Positions 1-8,561 of a DNA stretch of 64,000 nt are shown here, piece by piece. The stretch is from contig JAHJQN010000008.1 in NCBI GenBank assembly GCA_018819225.1, positions 124,001 to 188,000 on the forward strand. The letters run 5' to 3'. The notes beneath the pieces are model-generated. The model was not told the origin of the DNA and made no database searches. It saw only the letters and a list, made by a program, of their open reading frames with translations. The position numbers and the translations under genes are program-made. Source of the DNA: Microcaldota archaeon (GTDB lineage Archaea; Micrarchaeota; Micrarchaeia; Norongarragalinales; SBBD01). Position 1 is the first letter of the stretch. Each line of letters opens with the position of its first letter.

Positions 1-385
1 GCAACAGGTTCTTCGCCCGATCCAACAAGATCTTGCGCTTCAAATTCCTCGTGTCCTCCACGCGTTCCACGTTAATCCGAGCCTCACACGGACCCACGCG
101 GTCCACGATCTCCAAACTCGCGGCTAAAATCGCGGTTTCCACCATGTCCAGACTCGACGGAATCAAGATGTTACCGAAACTTCGACCGTTTCGTACATTG
201 AGATTTACTTCAATGCGCCCAATGCGGCCGTTCTTCTGAAGCTCGCGGAGGTCCAACTCGTCTCCCAAAAGTCCTTCGGTCTGGCCAAAAACGGCTCCCA
301 CGATGTCGGGCTTGTCGATGATACCATCAATCTCGAAATTGGCTTTCACTAAGTATTTTACCGTATCAATGTACGTCTTTCCCAT
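1..385 (-). CDS. dnaG: Archaeal DnaG-type primase, N-terminal part (runs off the window start)
   Basis: Reverse-strand translation from ATG at 385 reads [60 protein letters not shown]..., the characteristic archaeal DnaG N-terminus. Not in the ORF track because it is truncated. Confidence 0.93.
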   Translation of the reverse strand, partial: MGKTYIDTVKYLVKANFEIDGIIDKPDIVGAVFGQTEGLLGDELDLRELQKNGRIGRIEVNLNVRNGRSFGNILIPSSLDMVETAILAASLEIVDRVGPCEARINVERVEDTRNLKRKILLDRAKNLL

Positions 386-430
386 TTGATTCACCTTGCG
401 ATGGAAGACGCACCTGCCGATTGACTAAAG

Positions 431-496
431 AATTCGATCCGAATTTTGGGCCCCGTGCACTGTTGACTATGCAGTCATTTCTCTGCTAAGCAGAGA
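431..496. repeat. Three tandem inverted repeats in the CBS-dnaG intergenic region
   Basis: AATTCG-atc-CGAATT (431..445), TGACT-atgc-AGTCA (464..477), TCTCTGC-taa-GCAGAGA (480..496). Confidence 0.7.
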
Positions 497-567
497 TGGG
501 CAAGCCATCCGTGCACAAAGGCATTCCGATATCACACCCAAATGAACATGAACGAATTCTTTTACGT

Positions 568-993
568 TTAACGCAGGTGTCCTTCCACTTTTTCTGCGAT
601 CAGGTCATACAACGAAGGAGAAATTTTGACGATGTCCTTGTCGGATAAGATGCCTACGATCTTCCCTTTCCGGAAGACGACCAGGCGCCTTAAATCCTCG
701 TTTCCCATGAGCTTTGCCGCGTCACTGATATCGGAATCGGGTTCGACCCCGACCAGCGGCTTGCTCATGACTTCCCGAATAAGGCAATCCGTTCCCTTGC
801 CAATGGCAAGACAGCGTTCAACCAAATCCGTGTGAGTCACGATGCCCGAAATGCTTCCGTGGCCGGATGCCACGAGCACGCTGCCCACGTGATGTTTTTT
901 CATCAACTTGGCGGCTTCCAACACGTTTTGTTGCTCGCCAATGGTGATTAGACTCGTCTTCATGACGTCTCCAACTTTAATGCCTGTATCCAT
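568..993 (-). CDS. Tandem CBS-domain protein
   Basis: Two CBS repeats (KVGDVMKTSLITI..., IREVMSKPLVGVEPDSDISDAAKLM...GILSDKDIV). Start placed at the internal Met (MDTGIKVGDVMK) because a TATA-like CTTAATAAAATCG lies just upstream. Confidence 0.85.
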   Translation of the reverse strand: MDTGIKVGDVMKTSLITIGEQQNVLEAAKLMKKHHVGSVLVASGHGSISGIVTHTDLVERCLAIGKGTDCLIREVMSKPLVGVEPDSDISDAAKLMGNEDLRRLVVFRKGKIVGILSDKDIVKISPSLYDLIAEKVEGHLR

Positions 994-1072
994 GACAAAA
1001 GAGTTGTGCGCGCTCGATTTTATTAAGCTTTCGCGGTTCTTCAAGCCGTAGTACGACAAAACGCGAATAGGC

Positions 1073-1744
1073 TTAGGGCTGGGATGAATGCCTCTTGGGA
1101 TTCCGCTTCCCCCACATCACGATCAAAGCATGAAATTCATTGAATAGTTTTTCATCGCGAGGCAAACGGCATTCGAAACAGTGCTTCAGCTCCACATACT
1201 GTTTTCGTCCAGGAGGTTCCCGTAAAACAAATAGTTGGAACGCTTCGTTGAAGCGAAAGGTATATGCGTCGATCACAAATGAAGGCTTGTTTCCAGCGTA
1301 CAAGAGCATGGAATCCGCGGTTTCCGGGCCAATGCCGTGCAATGAGAGCAATTCGTCTCGGCAGGAATCCAGAGACTGATCCATCAACTTCCCAACGTCT
1401 CCATGGTAACGCGTTTCAACGTATTGGCAGAATTTCTTCAAGCGAATCGCTTTCTGCCTGTAATAACCGGATGCGCGAATCAACGGTTCCAACTCGCTCA
1501 GCGGAATGGACGCTAATGAGCGGCACGATAATTTTCCGTGTTTTTTTAATTGGGCGATCGCGTTTTCCACATTTTTCCAAGACGTATTTTGCGTCAGAAT
1601 CGCGCCCACGCACACCTCGAAAGAAGATTCAGCAGGCCACCAATGTTGCGGTCCGTACTCGCTCAGCAGCATGCGATAGACCGAAAAAAGACGGCGGGAA
1701 GCATTCGAAACGTTTTTTCGTTGAGGCATACCCTTAATAATCAC
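1073..1744 (-). CDS. Endonuclease III-like HhH-GPD DNA glycosylase
   Basis: ILTQNTSWKNVENAI and HhH-GPD motif LLSLHGIGPETADSMLLYAGNKPSFVIDAYTFR. Confidence 0.85.
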   Translation of the reverse strand: MIIKGMPQRKNVSNASRRLFSVYRMLLSEYGPQHWWPAESSFEVCVGAILTQNTSWKNVENAIAQLKKHGKLSCRSLASIPLSELEPLIRASGYYRQKAIRLKKFCQYVETRYHGDVGKLMDQSLDSCRDELLSLHGIGPETADSMLLYAGNKPSFVIDAYTFRFNEAFQLFVLREPPGRKQYVELKHCFECRLPRDEKLFNEFHALIVMWGKRNPKRHSSQP

Positions 1745-1796
1745 TTATTCCTTTAAACATTGCTAATTCTTTACGTTTTCAGGAGAGTGGAAACCT

Positions 1797-3332
1797 ATGA
1801 TCATCGTACTCGACTTCGGTGGACAATACGCGCACCTCATCGCCCGCAGAATCAAAGACCTGGGAACCCAAGCCGCGATTCTACCCTATCATGCATCCGT
1901 CGATGAAATTCGAAAGCACGAACCCCTGGGCATCGTCTTGTCAGGCGCTCCCGCAGCCATCACCGAAAAAGATGCGATTCGACCCGACATGAAGATCATG
2001 GATTTCGATATGCCCATCCTCGGCATCTGCTACGGAGAACAACTGATGGCCCAGCACTACGGAGGATCCCTCGCGACGCGAGGAGCCCAACGGGAGTACG
2101 GGAAAGAAGAAATGCAGGTCAAAGGAAAAAACGGGATTTTCAAAGGCTTGAAAGACCAGGAAACGGTTTGGATGTCGCACGGAGATGCCGTTGAAAAACT
2201 CCCCAAAGGATTCACCGTAACGGGCAGCACGCGGAAATGTGCTGTGGCTGCATTTGAAAATTCCGAAAAAAAGAGGTATGGTCTTCAATTCCATCCGGAA
2301 GTCGTGCACACGAAAAACGGTTCCAAAATCCTTGAAAATTTTGTGTTCAGGATCTGCGGAGCCGCCAAAGACTATTCCCTGAAGGGTTTGGACGAGCAAC
2401 TCTCGATCCCCATTCAAAAAGAAGTCGGGAAAGAAGGCGTGCTCATCGCGGTTTCCGGAGGCGTGGATTCGCTGGTGACCGCGGCGCTCCTGCACCGAGC
2501 GGTTCCCGAAAACCTGTACTGCGTTTTGATTGACACGGGCCTCATGCGTAAAGGAGAAATCGAGGAGACGAGTCGCTACTTCCAGAAACAAGGATTTCAG
2601 CATTTCGAGGTCGTCAACGCTGAAAAACGTTTTCTTGAAAGACTCCAAGGCATTCTGGACCCCGAGAAAAAACGCGAGGCCATCGGCCACACCTTCATCG
2701 AAGTTTTCGAGGAAAAAGCGCGGGAACTCGGAAAAAAAGCCAACATCCGTTTTCTCGCGCAAGGCACCATCTACCCCGACCGCATTGAAAGCGCGCAGGC
2801 ATCAGGAGCCGCGGAAAAAATCAAGAGTCACCATAATCTCACCCTCCCCGAAAAAATGCATTTGAAAGTCATCGAACCCTTGAAAGACTTGTATAAAGAC
2901 GAGGTTCGTCATTTGGGCGAAATACTGGGACTGCCGAAGGAACGCGTATGGCGGCAGCCGTTCCCCGGACCCGGACTCGCCATCCGGATACTCGGAGAGG
3001 TTACGCCCGACCGTTTGAGCATCGTACGGGAGACGGACTACGTTTACCGGGAAGAAATCCGAAAAGCAGGACTCGATAAGGGTGTATGGCAGTACTTCAC
3101 CGCACTGATTCCCGTCAAAGTCGTTGGCGTCATGGCGGACAAACGCACCTACGAATACATGATCGCCTTGCGTGCAGTCACCAGCAAGGACGGCATGACC
3201 GCCGACTTCGCCCGCATTCCCATGGACGTGCTCGAACGCATTTCCAGCCGCATCGTGAACGACGTGAAAGGCGTCAACCGCGTTCTCTACGACGTGAGCC
3301 AGAAGCCCCCTAGCACGATTGAGTACGAGTAA
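1797..3332 (+). CDS. guaA: GMP synthase (glutamine-hydrolysing), copy 1
   Basis: GATase (LGICYGEQ, LQFHPEV), PP-loop (SGGVDSLVTAAL), GTIYPDRIES...IKSHHN, C-terminus YDVSQKPPSTIEYE. Confidence 0.95.
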   Translation: MIIVLDFGGQYAHLIARRIKDLGTQAAILPYHASVDEIRKHEPLGIVLSGAPAAITEKDAIRPDMKIMDFDMPILGICYGEQLMAQHYGGSLATRGAQREYGKEEMQVKGKNGIFKGLKDQETVWMSHGDAVEKLPKGFTVTGSTRKCAVAAFENSEKKRYGLQFHPEVVHTKNGSKILENFVFRICGAAKDYSLKGLDEQLSIPIQKEVGKEGVLIAVSGGVDSLVTAALLHRAVPENLYCVLIDTGLMRKGEIEETSRYFQKQGFQHFEVVNAEKRFLERLQGILDPEKKREAIGHTFIEVFEEKARELGKKANIRFLAQGTIYPDRIESAQASGAAEKIKSHHNLTLPEKMHLKVIEPLKDLYKDEVRHLGEILGLPKERVWRQPFPGPGLAIRILGEVTPDRLSIVRETDYVYREEIRKAGLDKGVWQYFTALIPVKVVGVMADKRTYEYMIALRAVTSKDGMTADFARIPMDVLERISSRIVNDVKGVNRVLYDVSQKPPSTIEYE

Positions 3333-3401
3333 AAAGAAAATGTTAAATAGGAAGGCGCCTTAATTCAAATCCCTTCAATACTCTCTCGAAAGGAATACAG
3401 A

Positions 3402-4928
3402 ATGATTATTGTCTACAATTTTGGAAGCCAGTACGCCCACCTCATCGCCCGACGCATCCGGGAAATGGGCGTTCACGCCATCATTGTTCCGCACCACACG
3501 CGTGCCAGGACCATTAAGAAATTGAAGCCGGACGCCCTCATTTTTTCCGGAGGTCCGGCTTCCACGTGGAGTACGAGCGCGTTGTTGCCGGATCCCGATC
3601 TCTTTAAACTCAATATTCCGATGCTCGGCATCTGTTATGGACAACAGGTTCTTGCTGAAATGCTTGGCGGCGAAGTCGTTCCCGGACGCGCCGCAGAATA
3701 CGGGAAAGAAACCGTTTTCATCGATGACTTCTCCGGATTATTTAAGGGATTAAAAGGCAAGGAACACGTCTGGTTCTCCCACGGCGACGCCGTCGAAGTA
3801 GTCCCCAAGGGCTTCAAGGTGACGGCCCGCACGCGCATCTGTCCAGTGGCCGCCATTGAAAACCATGAAAAAAAGAGGTTCGGCGTCCAGTTCCACCCCG
3901 AAGTCGAACACACCGAACAAGGCATGACGATTATCCGAAATTTTCTTCGAATGACCCGTCCTAAAAAAGACTGGAAGATGAATGACGTCTCCAGGCAATT
4001 AATCAAGCGCGTGCGAAAACAGGTGAAGAAACAAGGGGTAATCATGGCCATTTCAGGCGGGGTGGACTCCCTCGTGACCGCCGCCATCATGAAACAAGCG
4101 GTTCCGAAACATCTCTACCTCATCCTCATTGATAACGGATTAATGCGGTCCGGAGAAGTCGAGCTGATCAAGGAATACTACCAAAACGCAGGATTTCCGC
4201 ACTTCGAGGTCGTGGACGCAAGCCCGTTATTTTTGCGAGCCCTCCGGGACGTCACCGACCCGGAACAAAAACGGAGGAAGATCGGACACACGTTCATGCA
4301 CGTCTTTGATACGAAAGCAAAGGAATTGAAGAAGTACAAACGAATCCGTTTTCTCGCGCAAGGCACCATCTACCCCGACCGCATTGCAGGCACGCACACG
4401 CCGCTGGCAGCCATCAAACACAACCGCCACCACATCATCCGCTCCGAGAAAATGAAGCTTAAAATCATCGAGCCCCTAGCTGAATTCTATAAAGACGAGG
4501 TCCGCGTGCTCGGAAGACAACTCAAGCTCCCGAAAGAAAAAATTGAGCGCCATCCGTTCCCAGGACCCGGACTCGCGATTCGCATCGTCGGAGAAGTAAC
4601 GAAAGATCGCTTGGAAATGCTTCGAAGCGCAGACGACATCTTCGTCCACGAACTCAAAAAGGCTAAAAGATATCAAAAGATTTGGCAGGCGTTTGCCGTA
4701 CTGATTCCCGTACGAACCGTTGGCGTGATGGACGACTACCGCACATTGGACTTCATCATTTCATTGCGAGCAGTAAACAGCAAGGACGGAATCACCGCGG
4801 ACTGGGTGCGATTGCCGCCGGGTTTAATGGAAACGGTTTCGAACCGCATCATCAACGAAGTGAAGGGCGTGAACCGCGTGGTGTACGACGTGAGCCAGAA
4901 GCCGCCGAGCACCATCGAATACGAGTGA
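3402..4928 (+). CDS. guaA: GMP synthase-like protein, copy 2 (diverged tandem paralogue)
   Basis: Same architecture (LGICYGQQ, VQFHPEVEHT, SGGVDSLVTAAI, GTIYPDRIAG, HPFPGPGLAIR, SQKPPSTIEYE), with a changed lid segment IKHNRHHIIRSEKM. Confidence 0.9.
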   Translation: MIIVYNFGSQYAHLIARRIREMGVHAIIVPHHTRARTIKKLKPDALIFSGGPASTWSTSALLPDPDLFKLNIPMLGICYGQQVLAEMLGGEVVPGRAAEYGKETVFIDDFSGLFKGLKGKEHVWFSHGDAVEVVPKGFKVTARTRICPVAAIENHEKKRFGVQFHPEVEHTEQGMTIIRNFLRMTRPKKDWKMNDVSRQLIKRVRKQVKKQGVIMAISGGVDSLVTAAIMKQAVPKHLYLILIDNGLMRSGEVELIKEYYQNAGFPHFEVVDASPLFLRALRDVTDPEQKRRKIGHTFMHVFDTKAKELKKYKRIRFLAQGTIYPDRIAGTHTPLAAIKHNRHHIIRSEKMKLKIIEPLAEFYKDEVRVLGRQLKLPKEKIERHPFPGPGLAIRIVGEVTKDRLEMLRSADDIFVHELKKAKRYQKIWQAFAVLIPVRTVGVMDDYRTLDFIISLRAVNSKDGITADWVRLPPGLMETVSNRIINEVKGVNRVVYDVSQKPPSTIEYE

Positions 4929-4976
4929 ATTAGCCTTTTTTATACGGAATCCGGATGGCTTCAGAAACCTTCTTTT

Positions 4977-7900
4977 TCACATCCGAAAAATGGGTCCTTC
5001 GACAGGCCCTTGAGGCGGGTGTTTCCGGGAAGCAAAGTAAAGCGCACCGGCAACCAACAACAGTAAACCAATACTTGCAATAATCCAGTTCCACGAAGCC
5101 TTACCGGAACGCACCTTAAACAATAACTCGCGGGCGTTGTCCTTCGCGCGTTTCCACAAGCTCTGCGCTTCCTCATCTTGTCCCCGATTCTCCAACCGGA
5201 TGGCTTGATCCACCAGCGAGCGAATTTCTTGCGTGTCCTTCCCATTTTGCTCGAGTTCCTTTAGCGCGTCATTCAGCTCGGCGTCCTCCAACACGAGAAA
5301 CGGAGTCAATTGCTCGAAGGGGGTAGGCGTCACGTCATCCGGTCGAGTCCCTTGCTCCGTTGGAGTCGGTCCAAACGGATAATCATCGTCTCCGCCGGCC
5401 GGATAATTACTATAAGGCTTAGGACATAACCCGCAATCCGGTTTGCACGTTGAACAGGATTCGCTGTTCTGACAAATGCCGTCCCCGCAGTACGGTTCAG
5501 GCGTTATGGTAGGCGTCGGAGTCGGTTGCTCCGGCAACGCCGAAGAAACCATTGCAATATAAGAAGCATCGTCCGCATCGCGCGGGAAAGCACCCGCTTC
5601 ATTCACAATGGCCCACGCGGCTTCCAGCGGAGTCATCTCCGTAACAGGGGGAGCAGGAAGCGGATCGTTCGTCGTTCCTTCAATTGAACAACCTTTCGGA
5701 ATCACGTTTCCCTCCAGGTAAACCGGGCCCGGAGAATCGGTCAGAACGATGGCGTCGCACGCATCACTACCGGCATCCGCCAAGTAATAATTTTTAACTA
5801 GATTAGCGGTCGAACCCAAACGAATTCGCGTTCCGTAATTGTTCCAGGCGTATACCAAGTTGTTTACGATGTCGAGGTTGAACACGTTCGTGTGGGCCTG
5901 TGGATTGCGCTCGTGACCATCGAAATACAAATTGTGATGCAAGGAAATATCACCGGTTCCATCGTAAGCGATCAACTGGTTCTTGACCGTATCAGCCAGA
6001 ATGGACCATTGCACGGTAATGTCATGCGAACCCGAGATATCCAACGCCCCGTCCCCTCCCCGCCGGAACGAACAGTGATCGATAACGATATTGTACGCGC
6101 CCTGTTCAATGCGAAGATTGTCTCCTTGATTCTGATCCGGATTGTCGCGGAAACGCAAGTGCTGGAGAATGATATCATGAACGTCATCCGGATCACTGTC
6201 AATTTCCATCAACGGGCCTCCCGCAAATGAAGGGGAAGGAGCGATCGTAATTCCAGGAGAAGGAGCAGTGGAACCATCCACCGTAATGTGATGGCCCTTG
6301 AAAGAAAGCATGCTGTCAATCAGAATGGTTCCTCCAACGGAAAACGTGATCATGCGGTTCGACTGCGAAATCGCGTCACGAAGGGATCCGGTACCCGAAT
6401 TCGCTAATGATGTCACGACGTAAGGCGTTCCCCCCGAGCCGCCCGGAGTTTGCGAACCATATCCTTCAAACGGGCGGTCCTCACCGGGTTCCGGTGTCGG
6501 TTGAATGCATGCACCCACGCAACACACTCCGGAATTGCAGAATCCTTCGGGTTCAGGGGAACAATCTTCGAGCCCGCCGCAATCACTCAAACATTGACCT
6601 CCAAAGTCGAGCACGCAATCCAACTCGGAACCCTGACCTTCGCACTCCACGGCGCAACAGCGGTCCGAGTCCTCCGCAGGAAGCCACTGGTCCCCGGGAC
6701 ACGATTCATCCTCCGTGCAAATATGACCGCCTTGCTCGTCACACGTTGGAAACGGAGTCGGCGAAAGGCATTGCCCCGTTCCGTCATCACAGTTCAAACC
6801 TTGCGGGCAACCACATGCACCGCAGTCTTCAATGAGCGTACCGTCCTGACAGAACCACGGCCGATCCTGCGAGCATTCTCCGTAAGGCGTCCCATCATTG
6901 CAAGTAAGAGGGGGTTGTTCTCCGTCGAATTCAAAGGCACCAATATCAATGCGCCCCCCGGGATAATTGGATCCATACGCGGGATCGCCTCGATTGATGA
7001 GCGGCGAGCCTTCACGCAAATGCAAATCATCCAGGATGCGCATTCGATACGGCGGTTCGCAATTCGAAATAGCCGTTTCAAACCCCGCGCCGAACGTCAA
7101 CACGCAGGGGTAATCATCATTTTCGAGTTGACCGAGTTCCGTGTACGGAGTAACCAGCATCGGATCCCCGAAATTAAATAACGAATTCGGATCTTGAACC
7201 GGTTGGGGTACATCATTCTGCACTTGCCAAGAGGATAGCGAGTACGGTGCGTCCGTATTCTGTTCAATCCAGTCCTCGATGCCGGGCCACCAGCCATCCA
7301 CCCCGTACCAATCCCAAAAATTTCCATCCGGCTGGGTGGGGCTATCCTTATTCCATGAAGAACATGCGTTGAAATCGGAATCGAACACGTTTTGATACTC
7401 GGGGCCAACTAAGAAGCACGTTCCCCATTGATCCGTCCGCGAGAAAAGGAAATTGTTCCGGAATTTGATATCGGTCGCTCCCTGATACCACGGAATCGAG
7501 GGACAATAGGTCTGCGCGTGCGGGCGAATTCCCATAAAGTGATTATTTTCAATAACGCCTGAGACCTCATCGTAATCGCATTCCACATTGATGAACGGAG
7601 CCTGTTGGCCCACCGGATACCAGACGTTTCGCGTATACCGGAAGTTGTATGGACATAATTGACCTAAGTGCTCTTGTCCCCAAAAGATCTGGCTGTCCTC
7701 AACCACGCAATCCCGTTCTTTGCTTGAGTGGCTCAACACATTTCGTCCACCATAAAACAGGCTATTTGTAACGAAAATTCGATCCGATAACTGGATATTC
7801 AAAATACTTGAACGGGTCTCCAAATCATCGTTTCCCAACAAGCGGCGGGCATCGAAGTTGATACTCCATCCCTCGACGTGGTCGACGAAAGCGTCATCGC

Positions 7901-8492
7901 TGTCGTAAAGCCAAAGCGACCGACCGCCCCCTCGGTGAACGCCGTCCCGAGAAGAGGGGTCCACGAAAATCAAGGAGTCCTTAATGGAGAAACCCGTGTT
8001 CTCCTTCGAAACAATACCGCCCTTGTTCCGAACATAAAAACCTTCCAAATACCAGTAATCAAAACCGTCATGAATGTAAATAATACCGTTTTCAATGAAC
8101 GCTTGATTCGCGTCATCCTGAGCCGAAGGCGCATTCCCTTTTCCGATGATTTGAGAAGCCGTGGAAAGCGCGATCAACCGAATCGGATTTGCTTGGGTTC
8201 CCGCATTCGAGGGTCGAATAATCGCGGGATACGGCGGATCATCGTACGGCCAGATGTTCGTTTCTGTAAATGGGCCTTCATCAATATTATAGGTACCCGG
8301 ATGCACGTACGCGGTATCCCCCGCCTGCATCAACTCAACCGCTACATTCAGATGACACCAAGGCGTTCCCTGGGAACCGGGACCATTATTGTTACAAGCA
8401 GGATTCTGGATATCAACGAAATAGGTAGATGCAGAAACGAGAGAAATGAAGCTAGCAAAAACAAGGACGGTAAAGAAGTGCGGGAACCGCAT
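4977..8492 (-). CDS. Secreted multidomain beta-helix protein with second pectate-lyase-like helix, Cys-rich modules and C-terminal TM anchor
   Basis: N-terminal signal peptide; FVDIQNPACNNNGPGS...TPWCHLNVAVELMQAGDTAYVHPGTY (parallel beta-helix start); second region NRMITFSVGGTILIDSMLSFKGHHITVDGSTAPSPGITI...HDIILQHLRFRDN (pectate-lyase-like); C-terminal GLLLLVAGALYFASRK. Confidence 0.8.
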   Translation of the reverse strand: MRFPHFFTVLVFASFISLVSASTYFVDIQNPACNNNGPGSQGTPWCHLNVAVELMQAGDTAYVHPGTYNIDEGPFTETNIWPYDDPPYPAIIRPSNAGTQANPIRLIALSTASQIIGKGNAPSAQDDANQAFIENGIIYIHDGFDYWYLEGFYVRNKGGIVSKENTGFSIKDSLIFVDPSSRDGVHRGGGRSLWLYDSDDAFVDHVEGWSINFDARRLLGNDDLETRSSILNIQLSDRIFVTNSLFYGGRNVLSHSSKERDCVVEDSQIFWGQEHLGQLCPYNFRYTRNVWYPVGQQAPFINVECDYDEVSGVIENNHFMGIRPHAQTYCPSIPWYQGATDIKFRNNFLFSRTDQWGTCFLVGPEYQNVFDSDFNACSSWNKDSPTQPDGNFWDWYGVDGWWPGIEDWIEQNTDAPYSLSSWQVQNDVPQPVQDPNSLFNFGDPMLVTPYTELGQLENDDYPCVLTFGAGFETAISNCEPPYRMRILDDLHLREGSPLINRGDPAYGSNYPGGRIDIGAFEFDGEQPPLTCNDGTPYGECSQDRPWFCQDGTLIEDCGACGCPQGLNCDDGTGQCLSPTPFPTCDEQGGHICTEDESCPGDQWLPAEDSDRCCAVECEGQGSELDCVLDFGGQCLSDCGGLEDCSPEPEGFCNSGVCCVGACIQPTPEPGEDRPFEGYGSQTPGGSGGTPYVVTSLANSGTGSLRDAISQSNRMITFSVGGTILIDSMLSFKGHHITVDGSTAPSPGITIAPSPSFAGGPLMEIDSDPDDVHDIILQHLRFRDNPDQNQGDNLRIEQGAYNIVIDHCSFRRGGDGALDISGSHDITVQWSILADTVKNQLIAYDGTGDISLHHNLYFDGHERNPQAHTNVFNLDIVNNLVYAWNNYGTRIRLGSTANLVKNYYLADAGSDACDAIVLTDSPGPVYLEGNVIPKGCSIEGTTNDPLPAPPVTEMTPLEAAWAIVNEAGAFPRDADDASYIAMVSSALPEQPTPTPTITPEPYCGDGICQNSESCSTCKPDCGLCPKPYSNYPAGGDDDYPFGPTPTEQGTRPDDVTPTPFEQLTPFLVLEDAELNDALKELEQNGKDTQEIRSLVDQAIRLENRGQDEEAQSLWKRAKDNARELLFKVRSGKASWNWIIASIGLLLLVAGALYFASRKHPPQGPVEGPIFRM

Positions 8493-8561
8493 GAAATAAT
8501 GAATAAACGCGAGGTGATTAAAAAGTTATGCTATCCAGGAAAAGAGGAACGAGAAACAGGA

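Noticed and set aside
1941-2762. 273-aa minus-strand ORF antisense to guaA copy 1
   Set aside because: No recognisable domain; composition is the mirror of the strongly coding guaA frame.
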